A stretch of DNA of 64,000 nucleotides from Pseudomonas protegens (GCF_013407925.2 NZ_CP060201.1:3844001-3908000); one strand, 5' to 3'; shown: positions 45,604-53,593, counted from the stretch's first letter. Made by a program: numbers and translations. Notes: generated from the sequence alone by a model not told the origin.

Positions 45604-45611
45604 ACCCTAAC

Positions 45612-45695
45612 CCTGTGGCCGCTGCCGCGGGCTGCGACAAGGCTCGAAGAGCCGTCCCCTGCGGGGCCGATCGCAGCCTTCGGCAGCGGCTACAG
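45612..45695. repeat. REP-like inverted pair
   Basis: CTGTGGCCGCTGCCGCGGGC and TTCGGCAGCGGCTACAG between soxG and purU. Confidence 0.85.
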
Positions 45696-45721
45696 TGCCG
45701 TCATCAACAGGAGCCTATTGA

Positions 45722-46579
45722 ATGAGCCGCGCCCCCGATACCTGGATTCTCACCGCCGACTGCCCCAGCGTGCTCGGCACGGTGGACGCGGTGACCCGCT
45801 TTCTGTTCGAGCAGGGCTGCTACGTCACTGAACACCACTCCTTCGATGACCGGCTTTCGGGGCGCTTCTTCATTCGCGTGGAGTTTCGCCAGCCCGACGG
45901 CCTCGACGAGCAGGGCTTTCGCCAGGGGCTGGCCGAGCGCGCCAAAGCCTTCGCGATGAACTTCGAACTGACCGCGCCCAACTACCGGCCGAAGGTGGTG
46001 ATCATGGTCTCCAAGGCCGATCACTGCCTCAACGACTTGCTCTACCGCCAGCGCATCGGCCAGTTGCCCATGGACGTGGTGGCGGTGGTGTCCAACCACC
46101 CGGACCTCAAGCCCCTGGCCGACTGGCACCAGATTCCCTACCACCACTTCCCCCTCGACCCCAACGACAAGCCGTCCCAGGAGCGCCGGGTGTGGCAGGT
46201 GATCGAGGACTCCGGCGCCGAACTGGTGATCCTTGCCCGCTACATGCAAGTGCTGTCGCCGGAGCTGTGCCGCAAGCTCGATGGCAAGGCGATCAATATC
46301 CACCACTCGCTGCTGCCGGGCTTCAAGGGCGCCAAGCCGTATCACCAGGCCTACAACAAAGGCGTGAAACTGGTGGGCGCCACCGCGCACTACATCAACA
46401 ACGACCTGGACGAAGGCCCGATCATCGCCCAGGGCGTGGAGGTGGTGGACCACAGCTACTACCCCGAAGACTTGATCGCCAAGGGGCGTGACATTGAAGG
46501 CCTGACCCTGGCCCGGGCGGTGGGGTATCACATCGAACGGCGGGTGTTCTTGAACGGCAATCGCACGGTGGTGCTCTGA
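45722..46579 (+). CDS. purU: Formyltetrahydrofolate deformylase
   Basis: A 285-residue enzyme that hydrolyses 10-formyl-THF to formate and THF. An N-terminal ACT domain is at residues 1-85 (TWILTADCPSVLGTVDAVTR). The formyltransferase-fold catalytic domain follows (AVVSNHPDLKPLADWHQIPY, and NIHHSLLPGFKGAKPYHQAY with the catalytic His; an Asp follows in NNDLDEGPI). In the betaine cluster it regenerates free THF from carbon released by sarcosine oxidase. The ATG follows AGGAG at 45710-45714. Confidence 0.94.
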   Translation: MSRAPDTWILTADCPSVLGTVDAVTRFLFEQGCYVTEHHSFDDRLSGRFFIRVEFRQPDGLDEQGFRQGLAERAKAFAMNFELTAPNYRPKVVIMVSKADHCLNDLLYRQRIGQLPMDVVAVVSNHPDLKPLADWHQIPYHHFPLDPNDKPSQERRVWQVIEDSGAELVILARYMQVLSPELCRKLDGKAINIHHSLLPGFKGAKPYHQAYNKGVKLVGATAHYINNDLDEGPIIAQGVEVVDHSYYPEDLIAKGRDIEGLTLARAVGYHIERRVFLNGNRTVVL

Positions 46580-46605
46580 TGATTATTGGGGCTGCTGCGC
46601 AGCCC

Positions 46606-46667
46606 TTCGCGAGCAAGCTCGCTCCTACAGGGGGCACGCCGTGTGGGAGCGAGCTTGCTCGCGAAGC
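46606..46667. repeat. REP pair (inverted)
   Basis: TTCGCGAGCAAGCTCGCTCC faces GTGGGAGCGAGCTTGCTCGC between purU and fdhA. Confidence 0.88.
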
Positions 46668-46762
46668 GATTTTGAAAACGAAACAGCATCTGTACCCGAG
46701 CAATCCACGTGTTTCCCCCTTTGGGTAACGCGGTTCCATAACAACAACAGCGAGGTGAAAGC

Positions 46763-47962
46763 ATGTCTGGTAATCGTGGTGTCGTGTATCTGGGCAGCGG
46801 CAAGGTCGAGGTACAGAAAATCGACTATCCAAAAATGCAGGACCCGCGCGGCAGGAAGATCGAGCACGGCGTCATCCTGCGCGTAGTCTCCACCAACATC
46901 TGCGGTTCGGACCAACACATGGTCCGTGGCCGTACCACCGCCCAGGTCGGCCTGGTCCTGGGTCATGAAATCACCGGCGAAGTGATCGAGAAGGGCAGCG
47001 ACGTCGAGAACCTGAAGATCGGTGATCTGGTGTCGGTGCCGTTCAACGTGGCGTGCGGGCGCTGCCGTTCCTGCAAGGAGCAACACACCGGGGTCTGCCT
47101 GACCGTCAACCCGGCCCGCGCCGGTGGCGCCTACGGCTACGTCGACATGGGCGACTGGACCGGCGGCCAGGCCGAGTACGTGCTGGTGCCTTACGCCGAC
47201 TTCAACCTGCTGAAACTGCCGGATCGCGACAAGGCCATGGAGAAGATCCGCGACCTGACTTGCCTCTCCGACATCCTGCCCACCGGTTATCACGGCGCGG
47301 TGACTGCCGGCGTTGGCCCGGGCAGCAGCGTTTATGTGGCCGGTGCCGGCCCGGTCGGCTTGGCGGCTGCGGCCTCGGCGCGCCTGCTGGGGGCGGCGGT
47401 GGTGATCGTCGGTGACGTCAACCCGGTGCGCCTGGCCCACGCCAAGGCCCAGGGGTTTGAAATTGCCGACCTGTCCAAGGACACCCCGTTGCACGAACAG
47501 ATCGCCGCCCTGCTGGGCGAGCCGGAAGTCGACTGCGCGGTGGACGCCGTGGGCTTTGAAGCCCGGGGCCACGGCCATGCCGGTGCCCAGCACGAAGCCC
47601 CGGCCACGGTGCTCAACTCGCTGATGGGCGTGGTGCGGGTAGCGGGCAAGATCGGCATTCCCGGCCTCTACGTCACCGAAGATCCGGGCGCGGTGGACGC
47701 CGCGGCGAAGATGGGCAGCCTGAGCATCCGCTTCGGCCTGGGCTGGGCCAAGTCCCACAGCTTCCACACCGGCCAGACCCCGGTGATGAAGTACAACCGC
47801 CAACTGATGCAGGCCATCATGTGGGACCGCATCAACATCGCCGAAGTGGTGGGCGTGCAAGTCATCAGCCTCGACGATGCCCCGCGCGGCTATGGCGAGT
47901 TCGATGCCGGTGTACCGAAGAAATTCGTCATCGACCCGCACAAGCTGTTCAGCGCTGCCTGA
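46763..47962 (+). CDS. fdhA: Glutathione-independent formaldehyde dehydrogenase
   Basis: A 399-residue zinc alcohol-dehydrogenase-superfamily enzyme, the P. putida formaldehyde dismutase/dehydrogenase type. It oxidises formaldehyde to formate with tightly bound NAD+, disposing of formaldehyde from GbcA and other demethylations. Catalytic-zinc region NICGSDQHMVRGRTTAQVG with GHEITGEVIEKG; structural zinc Cys set CGRCRSCKEQHTGVC; NAD motif VAGAGPVGLAAAASARLL. A strong terminator follows. It closes the sox block. Confidence 0.95.
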   Translation: MSGNRGVVYLGSGKVEVQKIDYPKMQDPRGRKIEHGVILRVVSTNICGSDQHMVRGRTTAQVGLVLGHEITGEVIEKGSDVENLKIGDLVSVPFNVACGRCRSCKEQHTGVCLTVNPARAGGAYGYVDMGDWTGGQAEYVLVPYADFNLLKLPDRDKAMEKIRDLTCLSDILPTGYHGAVTAGVGPGSSVYVAGAGPVGLAAAASARLLGAAVVIVGDVNPVRLAHAKAQGFEIADLSKDTPLHEQIAALLGEPEVDCAVDAVGFEARGHGHAGAQHEAPATVLNSLMGVVRVAGKIGIPGLYVTEDPGAVDAAAKMGSLSIRFGLGWAKSHSFHTGQTPVMKYNRQLMQAIMWDRINIAEVVGVQVISLDDAPRGYGEFDAGVPKKFVIDPHKLFSAA

Positions 47963-47981
47963 GGACCGTCAGTAACGAAAG

Positions 47982-48018
47982 CGCCGCCTTCTCTAGCCGA
48001 GAAGGCGGCGTTTTTTTC
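47982..48018 (+). terminator. Rho-independent terminator after fdhA
   Basis: Perfect 12-bp stem CGCCGCCTTCTC / GAGAAGGCGGCG with a five-base loop, followed by seven T residues. Confidence 0.92.
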
Positions 48019-48021
48019 TTT

Positions 48022-48153
48022 TGTAGCGAGGGAGCTTGCTCCCGATGGGGTGCGCAGCGCCCCCACCAACGTCTACGCGGTGAGCCTGATGAATCGCGCC
48101 GGCAGGTTTTACGACCGCTGCGCGGCCGAGCGGGAGCAAGCTCCCTCGCCACA
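48022..48153. repeat. Long inverted repeat (GAGGGAGCTTGCTCCC type)
   Basis: TGTAGCGAGGGAGCTTGCTC on one side and GCGGGAGCAAGCTCCCTCGC on the other. A second Pseudomonas REP family, about 130 bases apart. Confidence 0.85.
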
Positions 48154-48167
48154 GCAGCCGCTTTCAA

Positions 48168-48440
48168 TCAGGCGATCAGCGTGGCGCGCAAGCGCCGTCC
48201 CAGCACATCCATCAGGTCGCAGCCATCGCGCAGGGGAATGGCGCAGAGCTGGGCCAGCTCCTGGGCCAGTACCGGGTCCTTGCCCAGGGCATCGCTCAAG
48301 GCCAGTTGCTCCAGCACCTGGGTCACGGCACGGATACGGAAGGCGGCGGCTTCATGGAGCACATCCAGCGGCGCCTGAGTGTCGATCAGTAGGGAGGGGA
48401 TATTGCAGTCGTGGCCGGTGATCGGCATGTAACGGTTCAT
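48168..48440 (-). CDS. Small hypothetical Pseudomonas protein, 90 residues
   Basis: I recognise no certain function. It starts MNRYMPITGHDCNIPSLLID; the rest is helical (VLHEAAAFRIRAVTQVLEQL, ELAQLCAIPL), resembling small DUF3077/DUF6124-like proteins that pseudomonads carry in many copies, but that match is weak. The ATG at 48440 has an AGTTCTC-rich leader and GGAGAA (complement of 48447-48452) as ribosome site. Its 5' leader holds a strongly folded RNA element (48498-48621). Confidence 0.6.
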   Translation of the reverse strand: MNRYMPITGHDCNIPSLLIDTQAPLDVLHEAAAFRIRAVTQVLEQLALSDALGKDPVLAQELAQLCAIPLRDGCDLMDVLGRRLRATLIA

Positions 48441-48497
48441 GGAAAGTTCTCCGCAGTTCAGTGAGAACCGCCACGGATTCGTCGCCAAACGATGGGT

Positions 48498-48621
48498 GGC
48501 AGCTGTACGCAGGTTGGCGAACCGGGAACACACGGAACCGGCAGACCCGAAGGTCTCCCACGCACAGCTGCCATAACGGCAACGTTGCGGGTGCAGAACG
48601 TCCTGCCAACAAAGCAGGACG
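48498..48621 (-). ncRNA. Candidate structured RNA leader
   Basis: Minus-strand sequence folds into perfect stems. A 9-bp helix GGCAGCTGT (48498-48506) with ACAGCTGCC (48564-48572) encloses AGACC-UUCG-GGUCU (48543-48556, UUCG tetraloop) and a GGTT/AACC hairpin, making a three-way junction. A separate 8-bp hairpin, CGTCCTGC/GCAGGACG (48599-48621), lies upstream. It precedes the 90-residue gene. It resembles in layout phage C4-type antisense RNAs, which is inference from memory. The 445-base gap 48441-48885 contains no other gene I can support. Confidence 0.55.
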
Positions 48622-48853
48622 CTTCTGACCGTAGTTCGTCGGGTCGCCAAACCCGGTCGCTATTTGAGCGACCGGCGGACTATAAGCCGCTGGTGCGTGA
48701 GGCAGCAAGGCGCTGGGGGGTGGATGTCTTGCAGAAGGTTTCGTCCGCTGAAGCGTCGCTGAACGTGCACGAGGCGCTGTCCACGAGGCCGGTCCACTGA
48801 AATCGGTTGACCGCAAAGAGTCGACCTCGCAGAATGGAAAAACGTAGCGACAA

Positions 48854-48863
48854 TGTAGCTACA
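48854..48863. promoter_or_regulatory. Probable RelB operator palindrome
   Basis: TGTAGCTACA is a perfect 10-bp palindrome 22 bases before the antitoxin start. A further GTAGC half lies at 48844. Suited to toxin-antitoxin autoregulation. Confidence 0.55.
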
Positions 48864-48885
48864 AATAACCAATAGAGGTGATACC

Positions 48886-49176
48886 TTGGCTGCATTACTG
48901 AAAACCACTGACGTGCGTTGCCGCATAGACGAGGACTTGAAGGTCAGTGCTACTGCTGTGCTGGAAGCCTGCGGGCTGAGCCTCAGTGAGGCCATGCGCC
49001 TGTTCCTGCGTCAGGTTGTGGCCGTGCAGGGGCTGCCCTTCGAAGTGCGTGTCCCATCGGAGAAAACCGCTCGTGCCATGGCGCAGGCGCGGGAGATTCG
49101 TCGTCAGTACGATTCGATCGACGAGATGTTGAGGGATGCTGATGGCGAAGCCGGAGAAGAAGCAAAAGCGCGCTGA
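48886..49176 (+). CDS. RelB/DinJ-family antitoxin
   Basis: A 96-residue antitoxin. The N-terminal ribbon-helix-helix is seen in DVRCRIDEDLKVSATAVLEA and GLSLSEAMRLFLRQV (residues 9-43), typical of RelB/DinJ. The C-terminal half should wrap the toxin. It starts at TTG, with GAGGTG five bases upstream (48875-48880). The toxin gene begins before its stop. Confidence 0.85.
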   Translation: MAALLKTTDVRCRIDEDLKVSATAVLEACGLSLSEAMRLFLRQVVAVQGLPFEVRVPSEKTARAMAQAREIRRQYDSIDEMLRDADGEAGEEAKAR

Positions 49177-49456
49177 GCGGCCCAGGCAATGCGCACAAAC
49201 GCCGGAGTTTAAAAAGTCCTGGGAGCGCTACCAGCGCGCGGGGCGTCGCGACATGCACGAAGTGCGCAAGGTCATGGTGCTGCTGTTCCTGGGGGAGCCG
49301 CTACCGGCGCAGTACCTCGATCATGCGCTGAAGGGGGAGTGGGACGGTTTCAGGGAGTGTCATATCGGTGGCGATTTTCTGCTGATTTATGACGTGGCCC
49401 GAGCCGGTCTTGTGACCTTTGTCGACCTGGGCAGCCATGCCGAATTGTTCAGATAG
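49142..49456 (+). CDS. YafQ-like mRNA interferase toxin
   Basis: A 104-residue RelE-superfamily toxin of the YafQ type. The conserved part is HALKGEWDGFRECHIGGDFL, LIYDV, and the C-terminal LGSHAELF, whose His is a catalytic residue in YafQ. It cleaves ribosome-bound mRNA in the family. It overlaps the antitoxin by 35 bases (ATG at 49142 with GAGGG 6 bases upstream; an ATG at 49136 is also possible). The N-terminal 15 residues are highly basic. Followed by a terminator. Confidence 0.85.
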   Translation: MAKPEKKQKRAERPRQCAQTPEFKKSWERYQRAGRRDMHEVRKVMVLLFLGEPLPAQYLDHALKGEWDGFRECHIGGDFLLIYDVARAGLVTFVDLGSHAELFR

Positions 49457-49471
49457 TTCATGCCGACTGAA

Positions 49472-49493
49472 AAGCCCGCCTATTGGCGGGCTT
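49472..49493 (+). terminator. Terminator hairpin after the toxin gene
   Basis: AAGCCCGCC-TATT-GGCGGGCTT, a nine-pair stem with a short TTCTCGTT tail, between converging genes. Confidence 0.7.
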
Positions 49494-49518
49494 CTCGTTG
49501 CCTGTAAATCCGACTCGA

Positions 49519-50097
49519 TCAATAACCCCGGCCCGGGTAGTCGAACCAGTGTTCTCCCCGAAGGATCTCCTTCATCTGGTCATCGCTAAAAAGCCCCGGC
49601 GCATCCCGCTGGAAACGCGAGCGCCACTGGGGCAGCCACCAGTAGTTCAGCGCCGTGCCTCTTGGCATCAGCACCATGCTGAGGACTGATCGGTCGATGA
49701 GCCCGCGCTGATACAGCTGGTGGCTGCGGTCCATGAAGTCCAGGTAGTAGTCGATGGGCAGCGAGAGCATCAGCACCGCGGTATGAAATTTTTCCGTGGG
49801 CGCGCGTTGCGGGTTTTCCAACAGGTTCAGGGCGTCGCAGTAGTGGGCCGGGGACTGGCGAGCCAGGGCCTGGGCCTCCGGGATTCCGAGAATGATCAGT
49901 GAGTTGATTTCCTCTTGCCAGTGGGCGCCGTTTGTCTCACGGAAGTACTGGCTGATGAACTCGCTCAGGGGGCCTGGGACCGTGTCCGAGCAGTGGCTGC
50001 TGTCGATGGGGCGGCCCAGGGTCCAGACGATGAGGGGGATGCTCAGGGCCAGGGCGATGCAGCCGTAGAGGGCCACTCTGATGGGGAATGGTTTCAC
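49519..50097 (-). CDS. Hypothetical single-pass membrane/periplasmic protein, 192 residues
   Basis: The start MKPFPIRVALYGCIALALSI is a signal anchor. The rest is soluble and helical with conserved-looking aromatic stretches (HSHQLYQRGLIDRSV-like and GTALNYWWLPQWRSRFQRD). No family recognised. Convergent with the YafQ-like toxin gene. Confidence 0.6.
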   Translation of the reverse strand: MKPFPIRVALYGCIALALSIPLIVWTLGRPIDSSHCSDTVPGPLSEFISQYFRETNGAHWQEEINSLIILGIPEAQALARQSPAHYCDALNLLENPQRAPTEKFHTAVLMLSLPIDYYLDFMDRSHQLYQRGLIDRSVLSMVLMPRGTALNYWWLPQWRSRFQRDAPGLFSDDQMKEILRGEHWFDYPGRGY

Positions 50098-50143
50098 AGC
50101 AGGCGCCGAAAGGTGTGGGGGCCGGGGAGTTTAGCGCTGGCGG

Positions 50144-50207
50144 CTTCGCTGGCAAGCCAGCTCCTACACAAGTCGGGCCTTGTAGGAGCCGGCTTGCCGG
50201 CGAAGGC
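50144..50207. repeat. REP pair (inverted)
   Basis: TTCGCTGGCAAGCCAGCTCC faces GTAGGAGCCGGCTTGCCGGC just after the anti-sigma gene. Confidence 0.9.
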
Positions 50208-50212
50208 GGCCG

Positions 50213-50887
50213 TCAGAGCGCCGCCAATTGCCCTTGATACAGCACCGGCCCGGTGGGCTGGCCGGTGGGCGAGCCACCGTGGGGTTCCAGGCTCACCGCC
50301 AGGGCGATCGGGGTGCCCAGCAGTTCGCGTTGGGCCGGGTTCAGGTTGATCTTGCCTTGGCCGCCCACCGGCACTACGCCGAGGGAAATCGGTTTGCCGT
50401 CGGCAGGAATCGCCCAGAGTTCCAGGCTGCGGTCCAGGCCAATCGCCGCCAGGGTCAGGGGCTCGACTTGCAGGTACTGGGCGTGGGCCTTGATCCGCAG
50501 CGCTGGTTGCTGGTCGGCGCTGAGCAGGGTGGCGCTGTAGCGCACCTGATCGCTCTGCTGGATAAAGCCGATGTACAGGGTCGCCAGCACGGCGCAGGCG
50601 GCAAGCGCCAGGCGCAGGCGCATCCACAGCGGGTTCTTCTTCGGCAAGTGCAGGACCTGGGGCTGGATGCGTGCCTGGATGCCTTGCCACACCTGTTCCG
50701 GTACTGCTTGTTCGGGGATGGCTTCGGTCAGGCTGGCAAGGCTTTCCTGCCACCGCGCCAGTTCTTCGCGCAGGGCCGCGTCGTCCAGCAGGAGCATTTC
50801 GAAGCGCCGGCGCGCGGCGCCCTGCATCAGGCCGATGGCGTAGTCGGCGGCCAGGGCGCGACGGCGTTCTGGGGTTTGATAGTTCAT
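50213..50887 (-). CDS. Membrane anti-sigma factor (RskA type)
   Basis: A 224-residue protein. Residues 1-90 form a cytoplasmic anti-sigma domain (ALAADYAIGLMQGAARRRFE, without the HxxxCxxC zinc motif). One transmembrane helix is at about 96-117 (LRLALAACAVLATLYIGF). A periplasmic RskA-like domain follows, with LELWAIPADGKPISLGVVPV near the C-terminus. It is coupled to the sigma gene by a four-base overlap and should hold that sigma factor at the membrane. Confidence 0.87.
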   Translation of the reverse strand: MNYQTPERRRALAADYAIGLMQGAARRRFEMLLLDDAALREELARWQESLASLTEAIPEQAVPEQVWQGIQARIQPQVLHLPKKNPLWMRLRLALAACAVLATLYIGFIQQSDQVRYSATLLSADQQPALRIKAHAQYLQVEPLTLAAIGLDRSLELWAIPADGKPISLGVVPVGGQGKINLNPAQRELLGTPIALAVSLEPHGGSPTGQPTGPVLYQGQLAAL

Positions 50888-51432
50888 GATTCAAGGCACC
50901 GGCGCAGGCGTTCCATGCCCCGACGAATCCAGGATTTGACCGAGCCCAGGGGCGCGGCCAGGTGTTCGGCCAGCTCCGAGCAGGACAGGCCCTGGAAGTA
51001 GGCCACGGTGATGGATTGGCGCTGCATGCCGTCGAGGCTGTCCAGGCAGCGGTTCAGGGCCCGGGCGGAGCGGGCGCTGTCCAGCTGGTCGTGGGCCGAA
51101 GGGCTTTGATCCTCCAGCTGTTGTTCTTCGAGTTCGCCCAGGGGCCGTTCGCGGTGTTTGCGCAACTGGTCGATGGCCTGGTTGCGGGTGATGTTGACCA
51201 TCCAGGTCAGGGGCGCGGACAGGTGCGGCTGGTAGCGCACGGCGTTGTTCCAGATGCGCACGAAGCTTTCCTGCAGCACTTCCTCGGCCAGATCGCGACG
51301 GCCCATGAAGCGCAGGGCGACGCCGTGCAGACGTGGGGCAACCATGCGGTAGAGGGTTTCGAAGGCCCGGCGGTCGCCCAGTGAACACTGGGCCAGCAGG
51401 TGCCGCAGCTGATCGGGGTCGAGGCTCGAAAT
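50884..51432 (-). CDS. ECF sigma factor (SigK-like), probable ATT start
   Basis: A 182-residue sigma factor. Region 2 is RRAFETLYRMVAPRLHGVAL to LTWMVNITRNQAIDQLRKHR. Region 4 is QRQSITVAYFQGLSCSELAE and LGSVKSWIRRGMERLRRCL. The frame is open far upstream, but no ATG, GTG or TTG near the expected start aligns with the family (SLDPDQLRHLLAQC). An AGGAGA site (51439-51444) lies 6 bases before an ATT codon at 51432-51430, giving a normal-length protein, so I propose ATT; an upstream CTG is the alternative. The next gene is its anti-sigma factor. Confidence 0.85.
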   Translation of the reverse strand: MSSLDPDQLRHLLAQCSLGDRRAFETLYRMVAPRLHGVALRFMGRRDLAEEVLQESFVRIWNNAVRYQPHLSAPLTWMVNITRNQAIDQLRKHRERPLGELEEQQLEDQSPSAHDQLDSARSARALNRCLDSLDGMQRQSITVAYFQGLSCSELAEHLAAPLGSVKSWIRRGMERLRRCLES

Positions 51433-51626
51433 GGCGATTCTCCTGGCAGGAACGGGGACAAGGGCCAGCGACAGGCGCCGACTGACGCAGCCAGAGATTA
51501 GTCCAGGGTGTGCGGTTGTTCCATTCACGTCCTGCTGCCTCATGCCGGAGCCCGGGTGGCGCTCGTGGACGATATACGCAGCAGCGGCGGGCCTGGATGC
51601 AGGCGCCGGACGGCAGGGCAGGCGCT

Positions 51627-51651
51627 GGAACATTCGCCGGGGGTTCGAGTC
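51627..51651 (+). promoter_or_regulatory. Candidate ECF-type promoter upstream of the DUF2780 gene
   Basis: GGAAC at 51627-51631 and GTC at 51649-51651 with a 17-base spacer, the layout of many ECF promoters, 61 bases before the gene start. Confidence 0.35.
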
Positions 51652-51711
51652 AAAACACTGTTTTCCCGCCGCCCGAGTCCGGACGGTTTCCCGCCCCATG
51701 AGGTTGTTTCG

Positions 51712-52275
51712 ATGAATATTCCACGCGGTTTCGCCCTGGCTACCCTGATGACCCTGGCAGCCGGTTCGGCTCTGGCCGGCGGTTTCAGCCTGAACGATGC
51801 GGCCAACGCCATTGCCGGCATGCAGGGCGGCGACAAGGCTGCCGCTGCCGCGCCGACCTCCCAGACTGCCGGTCTGCTGGGCACCCTGGCGCAACTCAAT
51901 GTCACCCCCGAGCAAGCCATCGGCGGCACTGGCGCCATGCTCGGCCTGGCGAAGAATCAACTCAGCGGTTCGGACTATTCGCAACTGAGCAAAAGCGTGC
52001 CGGGCATTGACCAGCTCTCGGGCAGCAACGCCCTGGGCAGCCTGGGCGCCTTGGGTGGCCTGCTCGATCAGTCTTCCGGCAAAACCGCCGGCCTGGACAG
52101 CGCCCTGGGTAATGTCAAGGACACCAATGACCTGAACAACGCCTTTGGCGCCCTGGGCATGGACAGCGGCATGATCGGCCAGTTTGCCCCGCTGATCTTG
52201 CAGTACCTGGGCCAGCAGGGCGTCGGCGGTTCCCTACTGCAAAGCCTGAGCGGCATCTGGGGCGTGGCCAAGTAA
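51712..52275 (+). CDS. Secreted DUF2780-type protein
   Basis: A 187-residue protein with a signal peptide (residues 1-22, MNIPRGFALATLMTLAAGSA, then LA). It has the DUF2780 pattern: TAGLLGTLAQLNVTPEQAIG, GGTGAMLGLAKNQLSGSDYS, then a Gly/Ser/Leu-rich tail with LGSLGALGGLL. Periplasmic or secreted; function unknown. It is divergent from the ECF sigma operon and may be its target. A terminator follows. Confidence 0.8.
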   Translation: MNIPRGFALATLMTLAAGSALAGGFSLNDAANAIAGMQGGDKAAAAAPTSQTAGLLGTLAQLNVTPEQAIGGTGAMLGLAKNQLSGSDYSQLSKSVPGIDQLSGSNALGSLGALGGLLDQSSGKTAGLDSALGNVKDTNDLNNAFGALGMDSGMIGQFAPLILQYLGQQGVGGSLLQSLSGIWGVAK

Positions 52276-52283
52276 CGCCCTGC

Positions 52284-52313
52284 AGCCCCGGCGCCGGGCG
52301 CGTCGGGGCTTTT
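52284..52313 (+). terminator. Rho-independent terminator
   Basis: AGCCCCG / CGGGGCT stem followed by TTTTCC, after the DUF2780 gene. Confidence 0.75.
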
Positions 52314-52413
52314 CCTGAAGGTTGGAACACTCGCCTTTACCTTTCCCGGAGTTTTCGCCCAATCCGGCCTGTGCTATATCTCGCGCCCCGTTTTCCAAGG
52401 AAGCTCGAACGCG

Positions 52414-52842
52414 ATGTTCATGGATGCACTGAAGATGTCTTTGCCCGCCGACGCGGTGCTCGGTTTCATGCTCTACATGCTGGGCGCCGCCCTGGTGTTT
52501 GCCCTCTACGCGTTCATCTACACGCGCCTGACCCCCTATAACGAATTCGCCCTGATCCGCCAGGGCAACAGTGCCGCTTCCATCGCCTTGTCCGGCGCCT
52601 TGCTGGGCTTTGCCATTCCGGTGGCTAGCGCGATTTCCCATTCCATTTCGATCATCGATTTCCTGCTTTGGGCCGGCATTGCCTCGGTGGTGCAGGTGCT
52701 GGCGTTCTTTGTCGTCAGCCTGACCCTCAAGGGGCTGTCCCAGCGCATCGCCAATCAGGAAAATTCCGCGGCGATCCTGGTGGCTTCGGTGTCTGTCGGT
52801 GTTGGCCTGCTGAATGCGGCCTGCATGACCCCATCAGTCTGA
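52414..52842 (+). CDS. DUF350 (YjfL-like) membrane protein
   Basis: A 142-residue inner-membrane protein with four transmembrane helices. The family motif is YTRLTPYNEFALIRQGNSAA followed by ALSGALLGFAIPVASAISHS. It is the first of three genes with the E. coli yjfKLM/ygiBC-type order (DUF350, DUF1190, ATP-grasp), which act together in an unknown pathway. AAGGAAG lies 10 bases before the ATG. Confidence 0.85.
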   Translation: MFMDALKMSLPADAVLGFMLYMLGAALVFALYAFIYTRLTPYNEFALIRQGNSAASIALSGALLGFAIPVASAISHSISIIDFLLWAGIASVVQVLAFFVVSLTLKGLSQRIANQENSAAILVASVSVGVGLLNAACMTPSV

Positions 52843-52852
52843 GGGCGCCGGC

Positions 52853-53593
52853 ATGAAACGCAGTAAAAGCGTGCGCCTGGTGCTGCTGGGCAGTGTGCCG
52901 TTCGCCTTGGCTGCTTGTGATGGCCAGCCTCAGGCAACCCGGGAAGTGCGCCAGACCCAGCATTTCAGCAGCGTCCGCGATTGCGTGCTGGCGCAGGTTC
53001 CGTCCGCGATCTGCCAGGGCGCTTTCGATGATGCCCGCGAGCGTGGAGAGCTGATAGCGCCGCGTTATCTCGACCTGCAACGCTGTGAAGACGACTTCTT
53101 CGCGGGCAACTGCATGGTTTCCAGTGACAACCGCGCCTACGTGCCGATTGCCAAGGGCGTCGCCCTGACCACCCAGCGCACGGTGCCGGTCCAGCCCGAG
53201 GACGAGCCACCCGAGCAGGCCAGCTCCAGCAGTTCCAGCAGCTCTGGTGGTGGTGGTGGTGGTGGTGGTGGTGGTGGTGGTGGTGGTGGTGGCAGCGCCC
53301 GTTCGGGTTCCAGCTTCTGGCGCTGGATCGGCCTGGACTCCACGCCCGAGCCGCGCTATTTCAGCGAGGCGCTGTACAAGGAGCGTGACGGTCGCGGCGG
53401 CTCGCAACTGAGCACCCTCAGCCAGCAAGTGGAGAACGGCAGGACCTTTTTTCACGCCAACGGTGGGCGTTTCGGCATGTCCCTGCCGGAACATTTCACC
53501 AGCAGCGGTAATCCCCTGGCCGGGGCTCATGAGGTGGTCAGCCGTGGCGGTTTCGGCTCCTCCAGTCGCAGCAGCTGGAGCTTCGGTTCTTGA
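52853..53593 (+). CDS. DUF1190 (YgiB-like) lipoprotein with a polyglycine tract
   Basis: A 246-residue protein with a lipoprotein-like signal peptide (ALAAC, Cys near residue 22). The DUF1190 part is SVRDCVLAQVPSAICQGAFD and APRYLDLQRCEDDFFAGNC. The middle holds eight Ser followed by 16 Gly (residues 132-147) encoded by (GGT)15 GGC, a slippage-prone tract. The C-terminus is Ser/Arg/Gly rich. It starts 10 bases after the DUF350 gene. Its TGA overlaps the TTG start of the ATP-grasp gene. Confidence 0.82.
   Translation: MKRSKSVRLVLLGSVPFALAACDGQPQATREVRQTQHFSSVRDCVLAQVPSAICQGAFDDARERGELIAPRYLDLQRCEDDFFAGNCMVSSDNRAYVPIAKGVALTTQRTVPVQPEDEPPEQASSSSSSSSGGGGGGGGGGGGGGGGSARSGSSFWRWIGLDSTPEPRYFSEALYKERDGRGGSQLSTLSQQVENGRTFFHANGGRFGMSLPEHFTSSGNPLAGAHEVVSRGGFGSSSRSSWSFGS
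53246..53290 (+). repeat. (GGT)15 microsatellite
   Basis: Fifteen exact GGT units inside the DUF1190 gene, in frame, ending in GGC. Confidence 0.97.
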
